The position numbers were made by a program, and so were the translations under genes. 64,000 nt of DNA from Brevibacillus fortis (GTDB lineage: Bacteria; Bacillota; Bacilli; Brevibacillales; Brevibacillaceae). Positions 26,102 to 36,317 of this stretch are shown here, one piece after another. The notes beneath the pieces were generated by a model that was not told the DNA's origin, did not search any database, and worked only from the letters and a program-made list of their open reading frames with translations. The stretch covers positions 1 through 64,000 of the forward strand of contig NZ_PXZM01000012.1 of the NCBI RefSeq assembly GCF_003013395.1, in the 5' to 3' direction. How positions within the stretch are numbered: position 1 is the stretch's first letter; every line of letters starts with the position of its first letter.

Positions 26102-29100
26102 CTAGCGAAGTTCTTCCAGCGGAATTCGGAAGGTAAAACGGGTGCCTTCTCCTTTTTGGGCATGAACCTGAAGGGTTCCTCCCAACTGTTCAACCTCTTG
26201 TTGGACAATGGACAAGCCAATTCCTCTACCCGATACGAGACTTGCATGCTCTTGTACCGTGACATGCTCAGCTAACGCCAGCTTTAGCTTTTCCATATCT
26301 CCGCCCCGTCCATCATCACGAATCGTGACGCACAGGAAGGTATCCTCTTGCCAAATACGGCATTGAATCTTGCCACTGCGTTCTTTTCCGCACGCCAATC
26401 GTTCTTGCTCTTCTTCCATTCCATGATCGATCGCATTGTTGAATACGTGAACCAGACTCCTCGCAAAATTCTCGAATCGCTCCGGATCGACCAGTACTTC
26501 TTCTGCATCCCATTCAACTGGATCGATGGTCTTATTCAGACGGATGGCGAGCTCACTTACATAGTCTTCATACTGGGACAACATGTCCTTCATAGGACGA
26601 TAGCGAAGTTTGCGGATGCGGTGGAGCAGCTCCTGCTGAGCTTCCCCCTGTACCAGACTGGTGATCTCATGCTCGAAGCTCTCCCATCGCTCTTTTGCAA
26701 TGGTGTACATATGCTCGTTATGATCCAGGAACCCGATCCCGAGCTTGTGCTGCATGATGGACAAATCTTGTTGCATCACAGCTTGAACCTCAGCAAATGA
26801 CTGCTGGGCGCGCACATCCTCTTCGGACAGGCGTTCTTCAGACTTTGCCCATTGAATCAACCACGACTCCAAATCATGCAGCTTTTGCGGCGTATGAATC
26901 AAATGTAATTGGCTGAAGTCACCTTTAAACTGATGAATCTGAGCGACCAATTTGAATAATTTCTCGGATTCCGCAATCTCTTCTCCGAGGACCAGTTTCC
27001 ACCCTTCCTCAAAGAAAGCGTCAAAAGCTCGCAGTACCTTTTGGAAGAGTGAGCGACTAATCGCTACAGTTACGACCATATTCAGCCTTTGCCATTCTCG
27101 CTGCATTTTCGATTCGAGCGCCCGCTGCTCACTCATATCGGTCAAAATCAGCATCAAGCCCTCTGGCGAATCTCGCCGATCTTCATAAATCGGCTTACAT
27201 GCAAGCTTCAACGGCATTTGATTGATCTGAATTTCCGTAGGAAATAGACTGAGATACAGCTCTTTTTGCCCTTGGTCTTTTGCTTCAAAGTACTTTTCCA
27301 AAAGGGATTCAATAAACACGCTGTCCTCTGGACGATCTGGGTACAGCAGCTCTGCAACCGATAACCCAGCCAGTTCTCTGCCAAAAATCCGTAGACATTC
27401 CCGACTGTATTCTGAATGGACCAGCAGGTTTTTGGAAAAAGAGAGGAAGCCTTGTCCCGCATTGTTTAACAGATTTTTATTCGCCTGCAAAAGGGCCTGG
27501 ATCTCATTGGTACGCTCTGTCACGATCTTTTCCAACGATTGATTCCATTGCTCCAGTTGATGATACAGTCTCGCATTTTCAATAAAGATCGCAATTTGCG
27601 AGAAGATCAGTCTGAGCGGCTCTGAGCGTTTTTCGTTGAACACATGTGTCGTCTCGTTGTTCTCCAAATAAATGACACCGATCATTTTTCCTTGCTGCCA
27701 TAGCGGGGAACATAGAATCGATTTCGGCGTGTGCTTCGCGATGTACGTATCGCGGAAAAAGACGCCTTCAACCGAAGCGTTGTGGAGCACCAGCATCTCT
27801 TCTGTACGGATAGTGTAATTCACGACAGCGACAGAGAGCATCCCGCTATGCTCATACGGGACGGACTGCATAATCTCCACGTCCAAATCGACAGAGCCTG
27901 CCGCTTCGATGAGCCAGTCTCCCTCTTTTTTCAGCAGGAGGATTCCTTTCTCCGCACCTGCATTGCTCATCACCGTGCGCAGCATCGTCGCCAACAGCAT
28001 TTCCAGGCGGAGCTCGCTGGCAATCGTTTGCGACGCCTTGATGACACTCATCAAATCGACGAGATCTGCTGTCTGGTCAGTCGTGGCAATCTCGGCAGAA
28101 GCCCCCAAGCTCCTTGCCCGTTGCAAAAGATAAGGGTACCGTTCCCCAATCTCTCGTGCCTTGGCGACCGCTCCCCAAAGCATATAAACCTCGTGCGCCT
28201 CGGTCATGTATACTTTCGCAATCGTTTCGAGTCCCAGCGCCAAGTAATGCTTGGCGGCCAATTCATTTGCCAGCGCCTCGTTTTGCAAGAAAACATCCTT
28301 CTTGGCGAGTTGAACCGCCTGCTCATAAAAAGGATCTGCTTCTTGTTTGTTCTCTGTGACACGCAGCCACTCAGCATGCATCAGCAACCACTTGTGCTGA
28401 AAATTTTCCGGGCATTCCTTTGCCCATGCCTTCATCTTGTTGATATTGGCTTTGATTTTTTTCCCATACTTCGATTTTTCCTGTCGACTGGCATTCTCAT
28501 AGAGCCCCGTCAATGCCAATGTCTGCATAAAAACATGCTGACTGACTAGAACTTGTCCACTGACTGATTCCATCCATTGCTCAGCTTCAGCCAGTAGCTC
28601 GGCAGCCTCCATATGGTTCCCGTACATGAGATGAACCATCGATTTGTAGTAATAGTACATATACCGCTTGTAGCTGTTACCTTCTTTTTGCAGGTTACTT
28701 ACATATGCCACTTCGTCGAATCCATCACGGCAAAACGCCGTTCGTTCATCGTCTGTCCAGCGTGTAAAAGCATGCAGCGCTTGGCGCAATAACAGGAGCC
28801 GATCATCGTGATCGACGACCTTGATTTGTTGAATCATATCGCTGTATTCTTCGATTTGCTGCTCCAATTCTTCCACTGGCACACCGCAATAGAGCATGGC
28901 CTCCAAAAGCCCATGGGCATTGTAGGCAGCATAAATATTGCCGCCACCGTCCAAGCCGAGCTGAATCGCTTTTTTCAGGAGAGGAATATTCGTCCGCGCA
29001 TGCTCGCACCAGTGATTGATCAATAGAGCAAACGCGCCATACGCCTTCGTCATGGCGATCGGATCAGCGAAGCTGTCTGCTACACGGCAAGCCAATTGTC

Positions 29101-32017
29101 CAAATTCGTAAGCCTCTCGATATTTTCCGAATTGACCAGCTTGAACGATCCCGTAACCGGTATAACCGTTCGCCGAGGCGACCGCGTTTCCGTGCACAAG
29201 CGACAAATGAAGGGCACGCAAAATCGTTAAAGCAAACCAATTGAGATTGACATAGTAAGCAGATGGCCCGGCGTAGCTGATGATGCTCATCGCCATCTGA
29301 TAATTCTCATCGGGAACATCCGGCAAATACAACAACTCATCTATTTTTCGGCCTTTGAGGTGGCGTTTGATGTAAAACAGTTCCTTAATGATATCGAACT
29401 TGCCAGGCTTTTTCGGAATCGGTACGCCCAATAGCCCCAAGGCTTCGCTTGCGATCTCCATGACACGCGGAAATTCAGCCAGTCGCGTATACATGCGAAT
29501 TTCCATTTCCAAAATTCGTACTCGTTCTCTGTCTGTTTTGGCATGCTGCATTCCGCGTTCAAACAATTGTTTTGCCTCATCCAATTGGTTGCAGAGATAA
29601 GTCGTCTCCGCAGACAACGCACACAGCTCCATGGTCAGATCATGATTGCGCTGCCAGCCCTCCTCCCCGACCAGCTCGAGACCGCGTTGGAAGTACTGCA
29701 AGGCTGACTCAAATGCCGCAGAGGATTTCGCTTTTTGACCGGCGAGCAAATGACAGTGCGCTACATGAACGCGCTCCGCATGATCCTCCAATATATCCTT
29801 GCCCCGATACATATGATCGCAAATTTCGAACAGGTAGCTAGATTCGCTCCCTTGGGACATGTCCCACATCATCCTGCCCAGCTTGACGTGAATCTGTCCG
29901 AGCTCCTTCTCTGCTAACAAGGAGTAAGCCGCCTGTTGAATTCGATCATGCACAAAGCGGAAACGAATCTTCATCTGAGACGCCACTTCTTCTTCCACGA
30001 GCGCAGCGTATGTCAGATATTCGGCTCCTTCAATTGGATAGATGAGACCTTCCTCAATCGCAGGCCATATATGCTGAATAGCTTCTGACTCCGTTTGATT
30101 ACGTGACCTGGCTATCAAATGAAGCATAAACGAGTTACCCAGACAAGCAGCATAAACGAGCTGCTGCTGTGTGGAATCAGGCAATCTTCTCACTTTTTCC
30201 ACGAGAAAATCGGCCACATTTTCTGTTGTACCCAACTTTTCGATTTCTGCCAAATCCCATTGCCAGTTCCGCTCTTCTCTCACATACGACAATAAGTTCC
30301 GATCATACAGCGTCTTAATGAATTCTCTTACATAAAACGGATTCCCAGCTGTTTTCTGCATAATACTCGTAGCCAGCGACCTCGTCATGTCCGGATCACT
30401 ATGCAACGTATCTGCTAACAACGCGTTGAATTCAGATTCTCGGAGCGGCAATAACGTGAATTGGCGCAGAATGCGGCTCTTGATGCCCGTCTCTGTCAAA
30501 ATGGCAATCAACGGATTCATCGTACTGCCATCATGCTCACGATAAGCGCCAATCAACAGAAAATGACTGATCTGCATATCCGCAACCAACTCTCGAATCA
30601 GGAAAAGCGAGGAAGAATCCGCCCACTGCAAATCATCCAGGAACAAGACGAGTGGATGGTCTGGTCGCGCCCAAATTCGAATAAAGCGTTGCATCACCCA
30701 TTGAAAGCGATTTTTTGCTTCTGCTGCAGGCAGCTCAGGTACGGCAGGCTGTTTGTCGATCACTGCCTCAAGCTGTGGAATGACATCCACGATCACTTGA
30801 CCAAGTCCTTGCATGGCGTCGAGTATCATCTCTCGCCAAGCGAGCAACTCGCGTTCGTGGCCTACCAAGAGCTGCTTGATCAAATCCTGAAAGATTTGAA
30901 TGATAGCCGAATACGGTACGGCTTGATTATATTGGTCGAACTTTCCTGAAACAAAACGTCCCCGGCCTCTCAAAAACGCTTTTTGCGCTTCCAGCACGAG
31001 AGCAGATTTACCAACGCCTGCAGAGCCACTGAGGAGAACCATCCTCGTAGCGCCGTTCGTAACTTGATCAAAAGTATCGATGAGCATCTGGATTTCCTGC
31101 TCACGTCCATAGAGTCTCTCCGGAATCCGCAAGTGATCAGCACGGTCTTCTAAAGCAAGCGGAAAAAGCGTAATCAAACCGTTTTGTTCAAGCTGGTCGT
31201 AGCAGCGCTGTAGGTCTGCCTGTAAGCCAGCCATGCTAAAGTAGCGATCCTCTGTATTTTTTGACAGACACTTCATCACAATGTCCGATAGAATCTCTGG
31301 AACGGATGGTTTTACACTGGAGGGAGCGAGCGGCTTTCTCGCCATATGAGCATGTATGAGCTCAAGCATGTCCGAAGTTAAAAAGGGCAGCTTTCCAGTC
31401 AACAACTCGTAGATCGTGACACCAAAAGAATAAATGTCGGAGCGGTAATCGACCGTGCGATTCATTCTCCCCGTCTGCTCCGGCGAGACGTAGCGAAGAT
31501 TCCCCTTCCATTCTTTTGGATTGATCACGCTTTGGTATTCTTGGTGGCATTTAGACGCCAACCCAAAGCTAACAAGCTTTACCTCATAGGTTTCAGGATG
31601 AACCAGAATATGATCGGGATTTATATCCTTATGAATGATTCCGTGCTGATGGATTTCCTTTAAGCAGGAAGCCATTCGGACCGCAATGAAGAGCATCTCC
31701 TTCAGTGACAGTCCTTTCATTTTCATAAGCAAGGAGAGCGGCACTCCCCCGAAATCTCCCGTAATCATTACCGTCTCACGGTTGTGATTAACGAGTTCGA
31801 TGATCGTTTCCACTGCATTGGATTCCAATGATTGAAGAATGCGATATTCATGCTTCAGTTTCCACAGAGATTCCTTATGGGAAGGTCCTTCCATCGGTAC
31901 TTTGAATAAGACAGGGAGATTGTCGTTATTCCTGTAACCCCGATAAATTCCCATTTTTGAATGAGTGGAAAGAAACTCTGCCACCCTATAACCTGGAACC
32001 ACGATCATGCCGCTCAT
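26102..32017 (-). CDS. Giant kinase: protein-kinase-like, STAND ATPase, TPR, GAF, PAS, HPt and CheA-type ATPase
   Basis: From ATG 32017 (GGAG eight nt upstream) the protein has 1971 residues. In order: a Ser/Thr kinase-like domain (about 10-275; FKV lysine and HKDINPDH present, but the DFG motif reads SFG); a STAND/AAA ATPase (about 300-600; Walker A GSAGVGKS, Walker B VLFLDDLQWAD); helical TPR-like repeats (about 650-1260); a GAF domain (about 1320-1480); a coiled segment and PAS-like domain (about 1490-1630); an HPt-like segment with IHQFKG (His near 1695); and a CheA-like histidine kinase ATPase (FNNAIDHGMEEE, DDGRGGD, GRGIGLSIV). No ordinary DHp domain is seen. Related multidomain kinases occur in many bacteria. 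Likely signals to the neighbouring CheY-like protein. Confidence 0.9.
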   Translation of the reverse strand: MSGMIVVPGYRVAEFLSTHSKMGIYRGYRNNDNLPVLFKVPMEGPSHKESLWKLKHEYRILQSLESNAVETIIELVNHNRETVMITGDFGGVPLSLLMKMKGLSLKEMLFIAVRMASCLKEIHQHGIIHKDINPDHILVHPETYEVKLVSFGLASKCHQEYQSVINPKEWKGNLRYVSPEQTGRMNRTVDYRSDIYSFGVTIYELLTGKLPFLTSDMLELIHAHMARKPLAPSSVKPSVPEILSDIVMKCLSKNTEDRYFSMAGLQADLQRCYDQLEQNGLITLFPLALEDRADHLRIPERLYGREQEIQMLIDTFDQVTNGATRMVLLSGSAGVGKSALVLEAQKAFLRGRGRFVSGKFDQYNQAVPYSAIIQIFQDLIKQLLVGHERELLAWREMILDAMQGLGQVIVDVIPQLEAVIDKQPAVPELPAAEAKNRFQWVMQRFIRIWARPDHPLVLFLDDLQWADSSSLFLIRELVADMQISHFLLIGAYREHDGSTMNPLIAILTETGIKSRILRQFTLLPLRESEFNALLADTLHSDPDMTRSLATSIMQKTAGNPFYVREFIKTLYDRNLLSYVREERNWQWDLAEIEKLGTTENVADFLVEKVRRLPDSTQQQLVYAACLGNSFMLHLIARSRNQTESEAIQHIWPAIEEGLIYPIEGAEYLTYAALVEEEVASQMKIRFRFVHDRIQQAAYSLLAEKELGQIHVKLGRMMWDMSQGSESSYLFEICDHMYRGKDILEDHAERVHVAHCHLLAGQKAKSSAAFESALQYFQRGLELVGEEGWQRNHDLTMELCALSAETTYLCNQLDEAKQLFERGMQHAKTDRERVRILEMEIRMYTRLAEFPRVMEIASEALGLLGVPIPKKPGKFDIIKELFYIKRHLKGRKIDELLYLPDVPDENYQMAMSIISYAGPSAYYVNLNWFALTILRALHLSLVHGNAVASANGYTGYGIVQAGQFGKYREAYEFGQLACRVADSFADPIAMTKAYGAFALLINHWCEHARTNIPLLKKAIQLGLDGGGNIYAAYNAHGLLEAMLYCGVPVEELEQQIEEYSDMIQQIKVVDHDDRLLLLRQALHAFTRWTDDERTAFCRDGFDEVAYVSNLQKEGNSYKRYMYYYYKSMVHLMYGNHMEAAELLAEAEQWMESVSGQVLVSQHVFMQTLALTGLYENASRQEKSKYGKKIKANINKMKAWAKECPENFQHKWLLMHAEWLRVTENKQEADPFYEQAVQLAKKDVFLQNEALANELAAKHYLALGLETIAKVYMTEAHEVYMLWGAVAKAREIGERYPYLLQRARSLGASAEIATTDQTADLVDLMSVIKASQTIASELRLEMLLATMLRTVMSNAGAEKGILLLKKEGDWLIEAAGSVDLDVEIMQSVPYEHSGMLSVAVVNYTIRTEEMLVLHNASVEGVFFRDTYIAKHTPKSILCSPLWQQGKMIGVIYLENNETTHVFNEKRSEPLRLIFSQIAIFIENARLYHQLEQWNQSLEKIVTERTNEIQALLQANKNLLNNAGQGFLSFSKNLLVHSEYSRECLRIFGRELAGLSVAELLYPDRPEDSVFIESLLEKYFEAKDQGQKELYLSLFPTEIQINQMPLKLACKPIYEDRRDSPEGLMLILTDMSEQRALESKMQREWQRLNMVVTVAISRSLFQKVLRAFDAFFEEGWKLVLGEEIAESEKLFKLVAQIHQFKGDFSQLHLIHTPQKLHDLESWLIQWAKSEERLSEEDVRAQQSFAEVQAVMQQDLSIMQHKLGIGFLDHNEHMYTIAKERWESFEHEITSLVQGEAQQELLHRIRKLRYRPMKDMLSQYEDYVSELAIRLNKTIDPVEWDAEEVLVDPERFENFARSLVHVFNNAIDHGMEEEQERLACGKERSGKIQCRIWQEDTFLCVTIRDDGRGGDMEKLKLALAEHVTVQEHASLVSGRGIGLSIVQQEVEQLGGTLQVHAQKGEGTRFTFRIPLEELR

Positions 32018-32146
32018 ACTATCCACTCCATCTTTAGGTAGAACATCCTATCTTTTTAATTGTTGCCCCGGAACAAATAATCTATATTTAATCTATATTC
32101 TGTCTTAATATAATCTCTTTATACTATTTTTCAAGGAGGTATAGTT

Positions 32147-32773
32147 TTGTCAAATTTAAGTCGAAGTGTAAGTAACCCGCACAATAAAGAAGTAGTTACC
32201 TTTTTGAAGACAACAGAAGAAACGAATGGTGAATATTTGTTATTCCGTACCGATCTTCCACCGGATAACGGGATTTTTCTACACTATCATACAAAACTTG
32301 TCGAAACCTTTGAAGGTGTAATTGGAAATTTAGAGGTAACGATTGATGGAAAAAAAGTAAACCTGAAGCCGGGAGAGAAGCTAACCATTCCGACAGACAA
32401 GGTTCATGGGTTCCACAACCCCTCTAACGAATTTGTCAGCTTTGATGTCGAAATCCGTCCGGCTGGTACTTTTGAAGCGTTTGTCCGTTGCGGATACGGG
32501 CTCGATACAGACGGGCGTAGTTTTTATTTGCCGATCCTCAAGCAAAATATCCCGAAAAATATTCTCCTCTTGGGAACGATCTTTCAGATGGGGCAGTTTT
32601 ACCTCCCAATCATTCCGCGCTTCCTGCAAAAAGGCATGTTCGATGTGTTCGCTATGCTCGCTCGTTGGACAGACTCAGATAAATCCCTGGAAAAATACTA
32701 CAAATCCTCTCCAACTGCACCAATCTCCCATACCGGAATCGAGCAAACAACGCAAAAGACGTTGCAAGGATAA
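32147..32773 (+). CDS. Cupin-domain protein
   Basis: A 208-residue protein with an N-terminal cupin barrel (about 35-115): motif 1 LHYHTKLVETFEGVIG gives His-x-His and Glu, motif 2 PTDKVHGFHNP gives the last His. A C-terminal helical and hydrophobic part (about 135-180) follows. Cupins of this kind include small-molecule binders, isomerases and dioxygenases; the reaction is unknown. The start is TTG, six nt after AAGGAGGT. Monocistronic. Confidence 0.85.
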   Translation: MSNLSRSVSNPHNKEVVTFLKTTEETNGEYLLFRTDLPPDNGIFLHYHTKLVETFEGVIGNLEVTIDGKKVNLKPGEKLTIPTDKVHGFHNPSNEFVSFDVEIRPAGTFEAFVRCGYGLDTDGRSFYLPILKQNIPKNILLLGTIFQMGQFYLPIIPRFLQKGMFDVFAMLARWTDSDKSLEKYYKSSPTAPISHTGIEQTTQKTLQG

Positions 32774-32881
32774 AAGAGAAAGACACCATAGGGATTACTC
32801 CAGCTTGGTGTCCTCCACGCTTCTTATATCCACACATTCCAATCTGGACACGATGTTTTACGTGTAAGATAATGTACCACT

Positions 32882-33616
32882 TCACCTTATCAGAGCGTGA
32901 AGCTGCTCTTCCACGTTATTTTGGCACATGCCTCCATGATAACAAATGATACTAGTAATTTCCAAGTTCTCGAACTTTTTCAATGAGTTTACTGCCATTT
33001 CCATATCGAGAGTGGTTTGCGGAATCGGTCCTCGTAATGCTTCGTTCATATACACCATAGCATCGCCTGCTATCAATGTCTTGCTATCTTGTACATATAG
33101 GCTGATATGCCCCGGCGTATGTCCAGGGGTATGAATGATGCGAATTCCTCCACAATACGGCAGAATTTCTGTATCGGCTAGTGTCTTGTGCACCATTGCC
33201 TTTGGTGGATTTTCGCAAAGCCATTGCAAATGCTCGCGTTCCTTTTCAGGCAACATCGCAAGTATTGGGGCCATGCTTTGGGCGTTTGTTTTGAGGAGAG
33301 GGCGTGTGCCTTCGATGTACGGCTGATCTAGCTCATGCGCGTATACTTCAACCTGTCCGCCAAGCTCACGAACGATTTCTGGAAGACTGCCAATATGATC
33401 AAGGTCCTGATGTGTCAAAATGATCGCTTGTAAACGTTCAGGTGGTATGCCAGCACGGAGCATCTCCTGACGAATAGTCTCCCATGAACCAGGCATTCCG
33501 GTATCTACTAATACCGCTCGATCATCATCCCAAAGCAAGGTAGGATAGATCACCATCGGCTTGCCAAATGCCTCTCCTTGCAACGGAATCATTTTCACAC
33601 CTGTGTTAGCTTTCAT
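32882..33616 (-). CDS. MBL-fold metallohydrolase
   Basis: A 244-residue metallo-beta-lactamase-fold hydrolase with the metal motif LTHQDLDHIGS (about residues 66-76) and later ligands in HTPGHTPGHIS and the C-terminal YHGG. The HxDxDH form is typical of lactonase- and glyoxalase-like MBL enzymes. Soluble, no signal peptide. GGAGGAA ribosome site. Substrate unknown. Confidence 0.88.
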   Translation of the reverse strand: MKANTGVKMIPLQGEAFGKPMVIYPTLLWDDDRAVLVDTGMPGSWETIRQEMLRAGIPPERLQAIILTHQDLDHIGSLPEIVRELGGQVEVYAHELDQPYIEGTRPLLKTNAQSMAPILAMLPEKEREHLQWLCENPPKAMVHKTLADTEILPYCGGIRIIHTPGHTPGHISLYVQDSKTLIAGDAMVYMNEALRGPIPQTTLDMEMAVNSLKKFENLEITSIICYHGGMCQNNVEEQLHALIR

Positions 33617-33770
33617 TTCCTATTCCTCCTCACACCATTTCATCGCACAACTACTTTTTTATCACGGAGCGAGGAGTTGTTTCAACAGAAAAATATTTTA
33701 TTATATCATAAATAAAAATATTTGTCAATATATTTTTAAGGCATCTTCTTGTACAACAAAGACCCCCGAA

Positions 33771-33818
33771 ATACGCGGTCGCTCCTACCAGAACAGACCG
33801 CGTTAACGTTTTATTAAC
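33771..33818 (-). terminator. Possible terminator of the tubulin-like operon
   Basis: ACGCGGTC pairs with GACCGCGT across a 15-nt loop directly after the last stop of the operon. The T tract on the minus strand is poor, so strength is uncertain. Confidence 0.45.
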
Positions 33819-36317
33819 TTAAGGTGTCGTTGTCTGAACAGGCTGACCGCCCGTGGTTGCATCTTGGCTTCGCTCCCCAAGAATGCCACGGACAGGTTGG
33901 ATGTCAGGCTCGTCCACCATCAACCGATAAACCGGCACAAACACAGCAGGAGGGCGGATCGGTTCAGGCTGCGTTTCAGGTGGCTGCACGTGCGTACTCG
34001 TATCTCCCCAAACCATATAGCCTCCCCACGCTCCGGCACCTAGCAAGACAACCACGCTGGATATCACCGTAGCTTTGTGCCGAAACAGCTTCACGAACGG
34101 ATTGGCTGTTTCGCTGCGTACTTCCTCCAAAAGCTTGCGGAAATCAGCATTTCGGATCGCATACCACCGTTTTCGCCATTCTTTATCCCGCAATCTCTTG
34201 CCTTTCTCCTCAAGGAAAAATGCCTTCAACGCTTGTCTGTATGCAGGTAGCAAGTACTTTCCTTCGAAAAACATCCGCTGGCTCATCGTCCATTGGATAA
34301 AGGACAGTGTTACGGCTTCCCCACCATTTTGCTGAACATACTCCAGCAATTCTGCAAACTGGAAGCCTTCTTGACCAAAATGATCTTCCCGGTAAAAGAC
34401 CAGCGGCACCTGCGGGAACTCGTCAGCCTGGAGCGGTTTACTCAACATATTCTGGATCATTCTTTGCTGCACGGAAATCGCTTCCCGATCCCATTTCCGG
34501 AAGAATTCTGCTGGGTGTGGCGTGCTTCTCTCTTCATGCAGCTTCGCCAGATTCATGAGCATCTCTTGCTTGTTGCGACTCTCCATATCCAGCGTTCCGA
34601 AAAAGCTCTGTGGCTTCTCCTCCAATAGGGCGATGAGAACTTGGAAATCATCCTTGGATAGCGTGTCTAGCGTGACAAGCTTCATCAAGGATTTGTCCAG
34701 CTCATCCAACAGCTCATCAGCATAGCTGCGTGCCCCATCGATGCTTTCAAAGAACTGGTGGATGGTAATAGCGGCAGCGAGCTTTTGACGTTCACGCGCA
34801 AATAAGCGCAGAACTTTTTCCGTCGTGGTAGAAACAAAGACGGCATTGCGCATGGCTTGCGGTTCTGTTTCTGTCCAAAACCGGATTTCCTTTAGCATCT
34901 GATCCAAACTGGTCACAGCGGATACCCGCTCGGTCATATAATCCTCAAAGAGTGGCTTCACTAACTGTGGATAGCCGAAAATCGTCCGCATCATGAAGCC
35001 AAACAGCTCTCGGTTGCTGGACAAATGCTTGTACACCTCTGCCACATAGCTGCTCTGTCTTGAGGTCTTGGCCTTCATCAACACGTCCATCAGGAAGCGA
35101 ATCAAATCCATTTGCAGGCGTTCCTGCCTCGTGACGCGGTACGATTCAATCATTTGCTTGATCGTCTCGCCGTCAGGCAGCTGTTTGGACGAAAGCGCCT
35201 CTACCTCGATCCGCATCAGCATTTCCTGAAGCTCGATCAGCCGTTTCTTGCGAGTCAGGCTGCTGTGCCCCAAATAGCTGTTCAGCGCCTGCCAAACGCC
35301 CGCCCGCTTGTTCTCATACACGGACGTTCGTCCCTTTTCAATTAAATACAGTGCACACAGCGCATAGTAGGTGCGAATGTTCAAGGCCAGTGCGTGGTCT
35401 GCTCCAGCCAGCACTTCCTCACAAAATTCGTGGAATGCATCCAGAATCCGTGGCTCATTCACATACTCCCAAGCAAAGTCGAGGTATTCGTGTCCTCCGT
35501 CCTGCAAATCGACGTTCTGAACGCGACCAAGGGAAAAGTCGAACAAATAGTCTTTGTCGCTGTGTCCCCCGCCTGGCCGTATGCTTCCTTTTTCCACAAA
35601 CGTGACATGGATATGCTTCTTGCTCTGCGGCTCGTTGCTAAACGTGAGAAACCCAAAATGTCTGCGCATCTCATAAGGCAGACAACTGTACAAAATCTCT
35701 AGCAATTGAGCAGCACTCTTGGATGCAGCACTGACGTCCACATCCAGGCTGATGAATACCTTCTTTTTCGTTGCGAGCGAGGACATCACCGCAAAGAGGA
35801 GCTGTTTGAATAGACGTTCATCGACACCCAATTGCCCAAGCAGCTGTTTGTGGTCTTGCGACAAGCCTTTTTCTGAAGGGATGTCATCGACTGTAGGAAG
35901 CTCCTTGCCCACTGCATCATCGTGGCGATCTGCAAAAGAGCGCACTCCGAAGATCTTCCTCGGATTCTTGATAAACTCGTCCCGGCGCTCTACTGGAATG
36001 ACATAGTTGTGGCTGAAAAACGTATTGCGCTGCCCAGTAAAGTCTGCCCCGACAAATACACTTCTGCCGAGGACCATCTCCCCAGATTCGGCCTGGAAGC
36101 TGACAAGCGCCTCGGGAAAGAGCGCCAGATTGCTTTCCGCTCGCTCTTGAAGCTGTCGCGGCGCATCGTACACGCAAAACGGATGGAGTGCCTTTTTAAT
36201 GAATTGGTTATCCAGCCCTGGCGTTTTGGCGACAGTATCGTATCCTTCGTTCGAACGGAAAACCCCTTGTCGCCCGCGGGTGTAGTACTGCTGCAAAATG
36301 GGCTGACGGTTGCTCAC
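33819..36317 (-). CDS. GTPase-associated protein (GAP1-like) with C-terminal membrane anchor
   Basis: The 832-residue protein begins with a region (about 1-160, QQYYTRGRQGVFRSNEGYDTVAKTPG...) that matches the N-terminal domain of GTPase-associated protein 1 (GAP1-N2 type). A long helical middle part follows, then one membrane helix (about 745-768, VISSVVVLLGAGAWGGYMVWG) and a Pro-rich tail predicted outside. Start GTG shares its G with the TAG stop of the upstream GTPase gene, so the two are translationally coupled. The family was defined by comparative genomics as partner of double-domain GTPases in predicted conflict systems; biochemical role unknown. Last gene of the minus arm. Confidence 0.8.
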   Translation of the reverse strand: MSNRQPILQQYYTRGRQGVFRSNEGYDTVAKTPGLDNQFIKKALHPFCVYDAPRQLQERAESNLALFPEALVSFQAESGEMVLGRSVFVGADFTGQRNTFFSHNYVIPVERRDEFIKNPRKIFGVRSFADRHDDAVGKELPTVDDIPSEKGLSQDHKQLLGQLGVDERLFKQLLFAVMSSLATKKKVFISLDVDVSAASKSAAQLLEILYSCLPYEMRRHFGFLTFSNEPQSKKHIHVTFVEKGSIRPGGGHSDKDYLFDFSLGRVQNVDLQDGGHEYLDFAWEYVNEPRILDAFHEFCEEVLAGADHALALNIRTYYALCALYLIEKGRTSVYENKRAGVWQALNSYLGHSSLTRKKRLIELQEMLMRIEVEALSSKQLPDGETIKQMIESYRVTRQERLQMDLIRFLMDVLMKAKTSRQSSYVAEVYKHLSSNRELFGFMMRTIFGYPQLVKPLFEDYMTERVSAVTSLDQMLKEIRFWTETEPQAMRNAVFVSTTTEKVLRLFARERQKLAAAITIHQFFESIDGARSYADELLDELDKSLMKLVTLDTLSKDDFQVLIALLEEKPQSFFGTLDMESRNKQEMLMNLAKLHEERSTPHPAEFFRKWDREAISVQQRMIQNMLSKPLQADEFPQVPLVFYREDHFGQEGFQFAELLEYVQQNGGEAVTLSFIQWTMSQRMFFEGKYLLPAYRQALKAFFLEEKGKRLRDKEWRKRWYAIRNADFRKLLEEVRSETANPFVKLFRHKATVISSVVVLLGAGAWGGYMVWGDTSTHVQPPETQPEPIRPPAVFVPVYRLMVDEPDIQPVRGILGERSQDATTGGQPVQTTTP

